Below are positions 11,724 to 23,132 of a stretch of DNA of 64,000 nucleotides, piece after piece; position 1 is the stretch's first letter; every line of letters starts with the position of its first letter. Source of the DNA: Pratylenchus scribneri (Eukaryota > Nematoda > Chromadorea > Rhabditida > Pratylenchidae). Below the pieces are notes generated by a model, which worked only from the letters and a program-made list of their open reading frames with translations, did not search any database and was not told the origin of the DNA. The position numbers and the translations under genes are program-made. Location: positions 496,001 through 560,000 of the forward strand of contig JAQSEB010000035.1 of the NCBI GenBank assembly GCA_030063045.1, written 5' to 3'.

Positions 11724-12393
11724 AATAAATTAAATCAAATATTTTTTGGTTAAATAGAGTAAATTGAAATGAAAGTGGATGTGAAAATAGGTTTACTCCA
11801 TACTTTTTATAGGAATGGATTGGTTGTTTTTGTTTGTTTACATGAAAAACACTTTCTCGACCTTGCCGATCTTTGATGCTTTTTCAGCATTTTCTTTATG
11901 AGCACATTGATTTTAGAAGGGATAAACAAAAACAAAAATATCCCTTTTATCCTCATTCTTGCACAGCTTCATTATTTTAACAATTTTTTACGGTTTAATT
12001 TTTTTTTATTTAATTAATTTAAATGAGAATTTCACACTTTAACTAAGTAACGTATTTCCTTTTTAATATTTACTTATTTAACAGTGAAATATATTTTACA
12101 AAAATAAAACAATATTTACCTTATAAACAATTCAATGAATTTCTGCTGTCATATTTATTCAAAATTAATAAAAAAAAAATAGAAATATAAATTTAAATAT
12201 TCTGCTAATTAAGTAGAATTATTTTTGTGAATTTTATGGAGCACACATGAATATAATTATATAATAATAAAAATGAATATATCTTTTGCTTGATATGAAT
12301 TGGAGAAAGGAATATTGGGTACAATTGAAGGGATCGTAATTCATAATTAATTTATTATTGAATTCTTTTTTATACTAATTTCCTCATTTGGAT
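11724..12393. other. Intergenic, AT-rich
   Basis: Upstream region of the small membrane protein and downstream region of carbonic anhydrase. No further gene seen. Confidence 0.4.
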
Positions 12394-14165
12394 TCATTTC
12401 GCCTTTGGGCCATTCCCATTTGTGATTGATGCTGGTGGTTGGGATGCGGCCATCCATAATGAAACCTCACGATTTCCAATTTTTTGAACTGAAACATTTT
12501 CAAGTTTAATTCGATAATATGTAATTTATATTTACCTGGCCTATAATTTTTTGTGATCAAATTTCCACGACAATCTTTTATTTTGCGGAGTAAGGATAAC
12601 TAAAAAATATAATCAAAATAATTTTAATTAAATATAATTAAATTTCCACCTGTTCTTTTGTGATCAACAATGGATCAGTGAAAACAGTCCAAATCACATT
12701 TTCCGAGCACGGAGGAGTGGTCAATGAACTGAATATTCGAAATTTAATTCAATTATTGTCAATGCCAAAATTCCTAACGGTCTTTCTTATTCATCCTACT
12801 GTACCTACCCCCACTTCATTTCCTAATCACCTGTCAGTCACCCTATCAATCAAATATTGCCCCAATCTGTCTTTTTAAACTTGCCCAATTTCCCACTAAA
12901 TATTCATTTTTCCAACACACTTTTGCGACCTTTGTTATTAAATAAACACATTTAATAAAGTCAAACCCAATTAATCCCAATCCCCTCATGCCTGCCTCAC
13001 TTTTTAGATCAGGAATAAGATTAGGACTAATAATTATATTGAATTTTATTTTTGTACCCTTCATATCGAACAAATGAGGACACAAAATTTTCGGCACCCA
13101 TTTCATTTTCAAGGCAACAATTTGGTGGCAATTTTGCCGAAAGGCAATGGTTCGAATCCAGCGTCACTTTTTGGCCAAATTCAGTCAACTTAAAAAAATA
13201 AAATAAATATGTTTAGATATTTAAAAAAGAATTTTCCCACCTTTTTCAATGCATCCATTTCCTGGCCATGAAAAACAAATTTTTTTTCGTGTCCATTTTG
13301 TTCATCCAACTTCAAAAAAATTCCCAAAACTGCCAATTTATTCGGGTCTTGCACTCCTTTATGGACCAAATGCAATTCGGCCGGATAGCGAAGACCGCCA
13401 ATTGTATGTTCGGAACCTGAAAATTTAAACAAAATTAAAATGTTATATTTTATTTTATTGCCTTCATTGTCATTTTGGGCCCAATGAAAATGATATTGGA
13501 TGAATCGATAATTTTGATCTAATTTTCCGCCGTAAATTTCCGGTGGCTCAACTTGAGAATCGGGCAAAAATTGGACTGAAAAATTAGAAAAATAATAAAA
13601 ATGATTAAAAATTATCCACTTGAGCATCCGGTGTTGAGCAATTGGCCAATCAATGGTTTTTTGTAATTCACCAAACAAAGGGGCGAATTATCGGAGGGAA
13701 GAATGCGCATTTTCGACAGTTGAAAGTCAATTGGGGATTGGCAATCGCCTTCAGGGAGGAAATATTCAAAAAATAATTTATTTAATTTTTGGCACAAAAG
13801 CCCACCCAAATATTCACATCCACAAATTTTGAGCCAATTTTGTGGCCCACATTTTCCCGATTCATCGTAGTCCCAATCATTTACGGTCAACACTGTCACC
13901 GCTTTCTTTGTTACTTCTCCTCCATTCACTAAAATTCATTTTTGGTCAAATTTTAATTGCATTTTGCCACTTTTTTACCTTTCATTCCATTTTCATTTCC
14001 ATTCAACTTTTGGCCACCATTTTGTCCATTTTTTTGATGATGGCATTCAATTTTGCATTTTCCCTCATTTTCTTTCAATTCATTTCCTTTGCCTTTGTCC
14101 CCTCCATTCATTTCGGCCACTTCTTCCAAATCCTCTTCCTGTCGGGCAATTGTGGCAGTGGCCAT
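12394..14165 (-). CDS. Alpha carbonic anhydrase, cytosolic form with N-terminal extension, 9 exons
   Basis: Exons (minus): 14165-13979, 13928-13818, 13748-13620, 13575-13462, 13416-13241, 13188-13058, 12728-12650, 12599-12536, 12488-12394. Phase closes throughout and gives 361 aa. Alpha-CA landmarks are [24 protein letters not shown], the zinc ligands in YHFHW (two His) and ELHLVHKG (third His), the gatekeeper Glu in the EGSEHTIGG region, and [16 protein letters not shown] with the conserved Thr. The enzyme should hydrate CO2. The proton-shuttle His of CA II (NTGH/NNGH) is Cys here (NTGCS). The first about 85 residues are acidic and Gln/Asn-rich with no signal peptide, so a cytosolic location is likely. 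The intron between exons 4 and 5 has a GC donor. The large intron 13057-12729 holds a family-B repeat. Confidence 0.92.
12755..12940 (-). mobile_element. Family-B dispersed repeat, in a carbonic anhydrase intron
   Basis: Reverse-complement copy: ATTGTCAATGCCAAAA, TTATTCATCCTACTGTACC, ATCAATCAAATATTGCCCC. It lies wholly within the intron 12729-13057. Confidence 0.72.
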
Positions 14166-17100
14166 TATTGAATTGAGCAGGGAATAGAGAAAATCGAATA
14201 ACCTGAAAAAATTGAAAAAAAATTTACATAAATTTAAGGGAAAGAATTATTCAAATGGTAAAAATGAAGTTGGAATTTGAGAGGATAAATTCCAAAAAAC
14301 AATGAGCAAATAAAATGGGCAAAATGTGATGATCCTTGGATTGGGGAATGGAAAAAAAAGTTAAGGGGATTAGCGAATTGGGAGGAAATGCAAATATTTG
14401 CCGAAAAAATGAATATTCAAAAATTGATTTGATGAGACTTTTTGACCTTTAAAAATAAATTGAATAATGAAGAAAAATTAATAATTAATTGAATGAAAAA
14501 TATAAATGGGCTGATAAAAAAATTAATATGGGGAAATGAATGGATGGAAGGAATGGAATGATGAAGCAAAAATACATAAAAACAGAGATCATTGAAATTT
14601 ATTAGCTCTGATAATTATAATTACCAATTAGAAGATCGATTAGAAAATAAATTTATGAAAATTTACATATCAGTTATCCGGGTCCAGATTCTTTAGGGTC
14701 ATTGGGAAAAGTGAATCCTATGGGTAAGCCGGTATAAGGTTAGGATCTTCTGAGATTGGTTATCATCTCATGTATCCCTAAATAAGCTTAATTCTTGGAG
14801 ACCAATAATTTCTTAAACATCTGGACCTGGATAATAGATAAGTACCAAAATTTTGATCAATTTTATAGCCTAATTTTAGCAATTATTTTTTTTTAAATTA
14901 ATAATTGATTTTCCGATGTCTTATTCATTAAAATAAATTAAATTCATTTCTAATGAAAATGAAATATAAATTCGAATTTGTTGCATTTTCTGTTGATTAC
15001 AATATTTTAGCCAAAAAAAATAAACTTCCTCATATTCATTGGAATGTAAAGAGAATATAATGGCTTCCTTCCTTCCTCTTTTCCGTGGAAGAATTTGCGC
15101 CAGACTTGGCCCTAATTGGGCAAAGGAAGTAAAGCTTTCTTTTCAGAAATGCCGTGAGGTCCTTCGCCGTTCATCCTTTTTTCCCTTTTTTGCATTTTTG
15201 TTTGGGGTCAAATTTATGGCTGAAGAAAATTTACGGCATTCCGTGAGAATTTCTAGTGCGACTATCCCCAGGGCATATTCTCCCGTCCCTTCTTTATATG
15301 CCGCCTCCTCACTTCAATTTTAGGCCAGCATTTGGCCAGAAAAACGTTTTTTCTTGCCGAATAGGACAAATAGAAGAAAGAATGAGCAGAATGCAGACTC
15401 ATCCCGCCTTTTAAAAGAGAAAAAGGATGGGCCATAAAAAGGGAGTGTGGGGGTTTAACCCACAATTCGGAGAGGGATTTGCATTCAATTCCCACACAAT
15501 TCCCTTGGCTAATTCCCACTCACTCTGTTCTCTGGTTTAGTGAAAAAAAGGAACAAAAAAGTCATAAAGATAGTCAGATTTTTGGAGATTTTGGAAAGGT
15601 TCAAAATAAATAAGGTAATAAATTTTCATCATTTTATATGGAAAATGAATTGATGGATGAAGGATTAAATGAGGATGATTGATGTTTTAGTGTTTGCAAA
15701 AGAATAATAATAAATAAAATATTGCAAAATAATCAAAATGTTTAAACCATGTGATTTTGGGATCATTTTATTCACTTTGAAATGCGCACATTTGCGTCAA
15801 TGGCGGGGCCATCAAAAAAATGTGATTTTATCACCTATCAGTGAGGGAATTAAAAAAGTTGTTTGGATGGAACAACAATTGTGCCGGCCGATGCCCATTT
15901 AATCTTTTTATTCAAATACAAAAATTGTTGACAATTGAATGAAATGTGATTTTTCCGAAAGAGGATTCCCCCATCATGTGTTCAATTTTGGCAATTTAAT
16001 CGGATTTTATTATTTGGAAAAAAACTCACTTTTTGGGTTTTTGAGAGCAAAACATAATTTTCACATAAATTTTTGAATTTTTGATGAAAATTGGTTAAAA
16101 TTTAATCAACTTTATTTAAAGGTAAGTAAAATTGTTGGATTGGATAAATTGAAATGGCCAAAGGGCATTAGACATTATGGTATCAAATTGTCTCATTCAA
16201 TATTTCTTCTTTTATTATATCCATCTAGTGGAATATTCGCTTGTTTAAATTTAAATTGGCCAATTCATGCGTGCAAAAATGATTGAGGAAGTGGATTAGA
16301 ATTCAGAGAAAACATGAATATTAAAAATAAGAGGTATAAATGTATTTGAAGGAGATATAAAAGTATTTAATAACATAAATTATTTAAATTTGAATATCCT
16401 CATTTCCTTAATAATTCATGTATTGGTGAAAATAAAACCATTTAATTACTTTTTACTATGATCAGCTTTTAATGATCATTTTTTATAAAAAAAAAACATT
16501 TCAAACTATTGGAAGCGTAATTCTTAAAGGATACTAGAATGTTCAGAAAATAAAAAAAACAAAGAAAAATGGATGACAATTGGCAAATAATTAATTGCTT
16601 TGTTTGCGAATTGGTGCCAAATGAAAAAGAATGGAATAAAAAATTATTGGAGGGAATAAAGGAAGGGGATGGGGGATGGGGCATAAAGTAGATAAGGATC
16701 TTCTGGGCCAAAACATTTGAACGTAAATAGAAAAGTTCGAATGGAATTAAAAGAGGAAATTTAAAAAGTTTCAAAGTATAAATCAGAAAACTTACATTAT
16801 TTATATTTTCTTTTATGTTTTTTCCAGAATCAATTAATGTTAATTGTAGTGGGGGATGCAATATTAGTTATTTGGAATGGATTTTAATGAATGAATTTCA
16901 TTCAAAAGTTCATAAATTCATTTGAGAAGAATGTTTTCGGCATTGGCATTTATTTAGTGAATGACTATGGTCTGCTGGACAAACATTCATTGTTGAGTGA
17001 GTTTTACGGGAATTGGAGAGGAAATGAATGAATTTGGAGTTCCATTGAAAATATTTTGATGGAATGGGGGAATATAATGAGCGTGGGCAATTTTACCCAA

Positions 17101-18068
17101 AAACTACATTTTTGTGGCCGCTTTTCCTTTTTTTAAATTATTTTCGAGAATAAGTACAACATATAATGTTGGGGGAATATAAATGGTAAAAAAATATGAA
17201 ATTGATTAAAAATTCAATTCGAATTGAAAACAAGGAATGAATAATAAATTGAGAATTGAGGATTAATTTGAGGGAATTGCGTGATGGCGTGAAACCAAAC
17301 AACAAGTGAAAATTGGGTGCATAGAATTAGAAAAAAAGAGAAGAAGCCATATTGGCACAAAAATTACGGAAGCCAAAGGCATAGATAGACAAAATTGGGC
17401 CAGAGAAGTGAAGAGGGACCTTTACTGCCAGCCGCACCAACAAAAAGGCTTCTTCTCTCCTCGTCCTCATTAAAAGCTGCCTCCGGGGCAGAGAAACGTT
17501 GAAGCAAATGTCCTCTTCGTCCGAAAGAATGGTCTATGTGTATTTCTACTCGGCTGGCACAAAATTCATTCCCTTCCCTTTTTGGCCACACATTTTCATC
17601 TATTCCACCTTCTCTGGGCTTTCAATGAACAAAAAGAATGGCCAATAATCCCGACTGCTGTTGGTGGGAAATGTGAAATGAATGTCGATGGAATGAGAAG
17701 CAGCAGATGGCCAATAATTTATTTTAGACCAAAGGGAAATGATGCCCAGAATAGATCATTTATTTGAGATCGAGAAGAACCAAAATATCACAAATTAGAA
17801 ATCGGAATCTTTTAATTTTTAAATATGTAATTGAATTGGTATAATGGACTGCTTCAAAATAGATCCGAAATTGTTTTATGCAAAAATAATAAGAAATATA
17901 AAAATAAAAGTTAAATGAAATGGAATTGTGTAAACTGTAAATGGATGGATGAATTATATTAAAAAACAAAGGAAAAAGATGACTTATATTTGAGTAAAAT
18001 AATAATAAATACTTATCAATTATCATTCACAATTCATCCCCCAATTATGAATTCAATTCATCCTTCAA
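14166..18068. other. Non-coding stretch of about 3.9 kb
   Basis: AT-rich with scattered short frames and no splice-consistent exon series. The one structured item is an element at 14692-14850 with 15-bp inverted ends, listed separately. Frames at 15039-15519 and 17364-17591 are short, overlap on both strands and match nothing I know. Confidence 0.5.
14692..14850. repeat. Short element with terminal inverted repeats
   Basis: The left end TTATCCGGGTCCAGA and the right end TCTGGACCTGGATAA are inverted copies with one mismatch. The 159-bp interior is not coding. Possibly a small MITE. Confidence 0.55.
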
Positions 18069-18583
18069 TTATGCATAATGTCCCTTTTCTTGTTGATGCT
18101 TGGTCAGCCATGATTGCGTGGCATATCCTTTGCCACATTCCTCACAAACAAATTTTGGTTTATGCATCCGCGAAATATGATCTTTCAATGATTTTGCTGA
18201 ACTCAATCGGGATTCGCAGCCTGCATATGTGCATGGAATCTGATCATCGTCTCCATTCATTTCCGCCACTGAATTCATTTAAAAATATTATAAATAAATT
18301 ATACTTCTTTTCACCTCGTCTTCCATGAGCCTTTCCACTTTTGTGGATTTTGAGGCCTCTTGGAGTGTCGAATTGCGCGTGGCAAAATCTACAATATGTA
18401 TCTGGATTTGGTGTTGCCGGTGCCATATTCACTTCTTCTTCGCCCACTTCCCTTCCTTCTTCTTCATTCACGTTTACATCATCCTCCTCCTCTTCATTTT
18501 GATTTTCTTCTTCTCTTTCCTCATTTTCTTCCCCTCCATCATTGTTCGTTTCGCTTTCATCCGTTTTGCAAGTCTGATCCACC
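18069..18583 (-). CDS. C2H2 zinc-finger protein, 3' exons (5' end not found)
   Basis: Exons 18583-18315 and 18268-18069 are joined in phase by a 46-nt intron. The N-terminal part is strongly acidic (Glu/Asp/Asn runs). It is followed by a finger CRFCHAQFD...H.SGKAH, then CTYAGCESRL...HISRMH and CEECGKGYA...HQQEKGH, so three C2H2-type fingers, the first and last with longer H-H spacing. Exon 18583 starts after an acceptor and needs two bases from an upstream exon. None was found before or beyond the satellite at 18.7-20.05 kb. Alternatively the mRNA is trans-spliced here and starts at the internal Met after GEEEVN. Likely a DNA- or RNA-binding regulator; target unknown. Confidence 0.7.
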
Positions 18584-18699
18584 CTGAATAATTAAATGAA
18601 ATCTTTTATATAGCCCATTTTCTATTTGAATTTGAAGACATCCTTTTTCAAATTTTTTCCATCTGAATATTTATATTTAAAAATTATGAATCTTAAAAG

Positions 18700-20050
18700 C
18701 ATTTCTGATTTGTAAAAATTTGTTTGGATTGTAAAACATTTATGATTTGTAAAAATTTGTTTGGATTGTAAAACATTTCTGATTTGAAAACATGTTTGGA
18801 TTGTAAAACATTTCTGATTTGTAAAAATTTGTTTGGATTGTAAAACATTTCTGATTTTGGATTGTAAAACATTTCTGATTTGGGATTGTAAAACATTTCT
18901 GATTTGGGATTGTAAAACATTTCTGATTTGGGATTGTAAAACATTTCTGATTTGGGATTGTAAAACATTTCTGATTTGTAAAAACATGTTTGAATTGTAA
19001 AACATTTCTGATTTAGGATTGTAAAACATTTCTGATTTTGGATTGTAAAACATTTCTGATTTTGGATTGTAAAACATTTCTGATTTGGGATTGTAAAACA
19101 TTTCTGATTTGGGATTGTAAAACATTTCTGATTTGGGATTGTAAAACATTTCTGATTTTGGATTGTAAAACATTTCTGATTTTGGATTGTAAAACATTTC
19201 TGATTTGTGATTGTAAAACATTTCTGATTTTGGATTGTAAAACATTTCTGATTTGGAATTGTAAAACATTTCTGATTTTGGATTGTAAAACATTTCTGAT
19301 TTGGGATTGTAAAACATTTCTGATTTGGGATTGTAAAACATTTCTGATTTTGGATTGTAAAACATTTCTGATTTGGGATTGTAAAACATTTCTGATTTTG
19401 GATTGTAAAACATTTCTGATTTTGGATTGTAAAACATTTCTGATTTGTGATTGTAAAACATTTCTGATTTTGGATTGTAAAACATTTCTGATTTGGAATT
19501 GTAAAACATTTCTGATTTGGGATTGTAAAACATTTCTGATTTGGGATTAAAACATTTCTGATTTGGGATTGTAAAACATTTCTGATTTGGGATTGTAAAA
19601 CATTTCTGATTTGTAAAAACATGTTTGAATTGTAAAACATTTCTGATTTAGGATTGTAAAACATTTCTGATTTTGGATTGTAAAACATTTCTGATTTTGG
19701 ATTGTAAAACATTTCTGATTTGGGATTGTAAAACATTTCTGATTAGTGATTGTAAAACATTTCTGATTTGTGATTGTAAAACATTTCTGATTTTGGATTG
19801 TAAAACATTTCTGATTTGGGATTGTAAAACATTTCTGATTTGGGATTGTAAAACATTTCTGATTTGGGATTGTAAAACATTTCTGATTTGGAATTGTAAA
19901 ACATTTCTGATTTGGGATTGTAAAACATTTCTGATTTGGAATTGTAAAACATTTCTGATTTATAAAAACATTCTGATTTGTTTTTGATTGTAAAACATTT
20001 CTGGAAAAACATTCTTATTTGTAAAAACATGTTTCTGATTTGTAAAAAAA
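18700..20050. repeat. 24-bp satellite array, about 1.35 kb
   Basis: Tandem units of GGATTGTAAAACATTTCTGATTTG, with point variants (GGGA, TGGA, GGAA, GTGA at the join). Shorter or longer irregular units carry AAAACATGTTTG. A block with AAAAACATGTTTGAATTG recurs at 18978 and 19613, so there is a higher-order repeat of about 635 bp. Because 24 is divisible by three and the unit lacks stops in some frames, both strands show long open frames made only of an eight-residue repeat. These are not treated as genes. The array starts about 115 bp from the first recognised zinc-finger exon. Confidence 0.95.
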
Positions 20051-21265
20051 CATTTTCTATTTAAAATACATGTTCTGCTTTTAACATGTCACTATTTTAT
20101 TTCATAAAAATAACTTTTTGGGTTTGTTGGAAATTTTATCTTATATATTTTATTTTTTTGCCCTCAAGAAATTAATAGCCTACAATCTATTTGAAGTCAC
20201 CCTAGGGAAAGAGGTTTTGAAAATTATAAGTCCCTGGGTTTCAATTAGAAGATTTACGGTATTTAATTTTTTATTCCATTTATTTTTTGTTTTTTCTCCC
20301 ATTTCCTTACTCAATGCTGCCAATTGTAGTTTCGGTTTTTATTTATCAAAAATAAAAATGAGAGCGAAGTGACCCAATTTTTTATGAATATGTAATGATG
20401 AATGAATGAAAATTGTACACAATTTTGACGAATACGGAGTCAGAAATTTTGAATAATTTTTAATTTATGTCTGATTGATAAGGATTAGGAATAAAAATAA
20501 TAAGGGGGCATGGGAAAAATGAAGATATGGTAGGTCAGGAAAGGAAAAGGACCGGTTAAAAAAGGCAAAGACTGCGGCAATATTTGATTGACAGGGTGAC
20601 GGCCGATTAGGCAAAGAATGAGGGGGGTACAGTAGGATGAATAAAAAGGCATTTAGGCATTATTGTATTGACAAAACCATTAGCCATCGTCTTTCTGATT
20701 ATTCCCGAAAATCCTAGTTTAAATGGCAACCGTTTCTCATCAGAGCAGGCCATTCACATTCTTCTATCGATTCTTTCCACATTTTTCATTTGGAATTAAA
20801 TTACAAATTGGTAAATAAATTAAATATTTATGTATGTAAATATGTTTGTCAGTCTTATTAAAATTAGCAATTACGCGCAATGCCAACGATGAAATATGGC
20901 AGTTGGGCAGCTTTGTTGGAGGAAATCTAATAAAAAATGCTAAATTAATTTTATTAGCAGATTGTAATTTGTAATAAATATTAAATTCTTCAATCTGAGA
21001 ATACAGCGAATATAACAGATAGAGAAAAAAAATGATTAAATTGAATTATTTATTTACTTTATTGATTGCACTATTTAAAAAGACTTTTATCTTCCAGTTT
21101 CGCTTTTTATTTTTATTCAATGGCTTCTTAAATCCATTTAATTGCATGCTTCAATAAATTATATGCTAAAAATATTTAAATATAATTGTTAATTATATTT
21201 GGGGAATTATATAGTTTCATGCGATTGTTCAATTAAATTTATTTCATAAAATAGGCTTTATATAA
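20051..21265. other. Non-coding stretch with one family-B repeat
   Basis: AT-rich. It contains a plus-strand family-B copy at 20530-20680 (GGGGTACAGTAGGATGAATA, AGGCATTATTGTATTGACA). No gene supported. Confidence 0.5.
20530..20680 (+). mobile_element. Family-B dispersed repeat
   Basis: Shares CGGTTAAAAAAGGCAAAGACTG, AATATTTGATTGACAGGGTGACGG and GGGGTACAGTAGGATGAATA with the other copies. Confidence 0.72.
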
Positions 21266-21499
21266 GTGTATTTCAACTTCAATAATAATTTCTCAATTCT
21301 CATGAATTACTTCAATTCCAACCTTCAACTCGCCTATAAATTGAATGCCCGGATTTGCCCGCCTCTTGGCCTCTTCCTGAATGCCGCATTCATTTGGCTT
21401 GTATTGAAGAGAACACCCAAGGAAATGTTCAACCACAGTCGAATTCTCCTTCAAACTTGTGTCTATATGATGTCTAGATGTCGAGATTCCCCAAACTAG
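21266..21499 (+). pseudogene. Srd-like receptor, N-terminal fragment
   Basis: A 77-codon frame holds the TM1 region of a serpentine receptor: a LGLFLNAAFIWLVLKRTP segment followed by MFNHSRILLQT, the typical loop between TM1 and TM2. The frame ends shortly after and no TM2-TM7 exons follow within 1 kb. It is most likely a decayed or truncated copy related to the receptor at 7.5 kb. It could instead be the first exon of a gene whose later exons I fail to see. Confidence 0.5.
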
Positions 21500-23132
21500 C
21501 TAGACTAGCCTTACATTCCCAGGAATTAACCAATTCTCAGAATTATCTGTTAAATATATGAAGCGATTTTGATGTCGGCTAGCTGATAAAATTTTTAGTA
21601 AAATTTTAAAAAAGTCTCAGAAAACGGCCAGCTGCTAGATTTTGCAAAATTCAAAAAATTATGAAATTCATTATTTTTAATATTATTTAAATGCATCGTC
21701 TAAAATTATTACGAGATGCTTGCAAGTAATTTATGAATTATGATACATTCTTGACCAACAACATCAACCAATTTCCTCCACATTTCAATAGGCCACCACC
21801 ACCACCAATTCATGCCAATGCCCCCATTCATTCATTCAATCCATCCGTGTCCATTTTGTCCACTTCACCCCCGCAGTTGCTCTTTGCTTTATTCATTCGA
21901 TCCCCCACTAATCCCTTCTACATATGCCCTCCCCCTTCCATTTCCATCAATAACAAATGTCCATTTTGACCGAATCCTTGGTAGGTGCTTCTAATATTTC
22001 CTCTCAAAAGCCCCGCTTCTTGTCGAGAACAAAGTGGACATATGGGGGGGGGGGGGGGGGGGGAATTTAAAGGGGGTAATCGAGGTCAATTGGCGCAAAA
22101 GGGGAAAATACATATGCAAAAGGTGGATGGACTTATTAGATGGAGGAACGAGGAATTGGGGAATTGATGAGGAAGAATAAGATGGATTGGAATTGGAAGG
22201 AAGAGGAGGTGGATGACCAACAAGAAAACATCCACATTTGACAGAATTTTGAATATGAACGAACAACAATTTATTCTCCGGCAATAATTCTGCAAAAATT
22301 GACATTAATAAGTTAAACTTGTCATTGCCAATAAATAAGGGCCTTTCCCATTCGTCCTACTGTATCACCACTTTGCCTAATCACCCCGTCACCCTATCAA
22401 TCAAACATTGCCCCAATCTGTCTTTTTAAAACCGCTCATTTTCCAGCAAAAGATTCACTTTTCCATTACTTTTGCGAGGTTCTGTTATCATAATTTTTCT
22501 GCACAACAGATAAATAATAATTAAAGGTTTTTTTTTGGGCCACTGAGTGCTTAGGCCGCTGGCGAAGGCCTGTGAGTCGAGAATCTTGGCCCAGCTCTCG
22601 CCCCAGACAACTTTGGCCTTATTAGATAAGGAATAATATTAGATTATGGCCTCAAAAAGTATGCTGTATGTTTTATTAGCCAAAGGAAAATACAAAATAA
22701 ATTTAAATTATTTAAATTCATTTTTACCCTATAATTTCAATTCGGTATTGAATTGAACTATAAAATTTGTCCTTTTTAAAGGTATAAATTCGTTCCAATA
22801 TGAGGTCATTTTTTACAAAATGTCAAACCTTTTTGTTTCGAATATCACAGATCATTCACGTTCATTTTCGACTCAAACAGACAAAATAACATTTTTTGAG
22901 GGGAAATGCCAACAAAAAATTGCAAAAATTGAGACAAAATAAATATTTATTTAAATAAACATTATTAAAAAGGGAAACAATGCCCCAACCCCAAAACATT
23001 CCCTTCACCCCTTCCGTAAATCTAAATTAAACCTTTGTTGTTTTTTATATCCAATTTATATTCCCTTCCTTTCTTCCGAAATTCAATCCGCTAAGCGCAT
23101 CCGCCCAATTCCCATTTCCTCTAAATTTATAC
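21500..23132. other. Non-coding stretch with G20 tract and a family-B repeat
   Basis: A run of 20 G lies at 22044-22063. A long family-B copy in reverse complement lies at 22310-22660. A minus frame at 22100-22290 begins after an acceptor-like TTTTTGCAG but has no supporting neighbour, so no gene is called. Confidence 0.45.
22310..22660 (-). mobile_element. Family-B dispersed repeat, long copy
   Basis: Reverse complement of the copy at 9355-9705 along its whole length. It includes CCCATTCGTCCTACTGTATC, CCCCGTCACCCTATCAATCAA and a GGGCCACTGAGTGC block near one end. Confidence 0.75.

Noticed and set aside
15039..15519. Overlapping plus and minus frames of 85-94 codons
   Set aside because: Short, mutually overlapping, no homology and no splice partners.
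19038..19987. Open frames of 104-347 codons within the 24-bp array on both strands
   Set aside because: They are products of a stop-free repeat unit whose length is a multiple of three. No splice signals, start context or non-repeat coding sequence accompany them.
18700..20050. Resemblance of the 24-bp and 25-bp arrays to a CRISPR array
   Set aside because: Units are directly tandem without unique spacers, and the locus is a eukaryotic nuclear genome.
20118..20372. 84-codon hydrophobic frame after the satellite
   Set aside because: Phe/Leu richness follows from T-rich DNA; no coding signature or partner exons.
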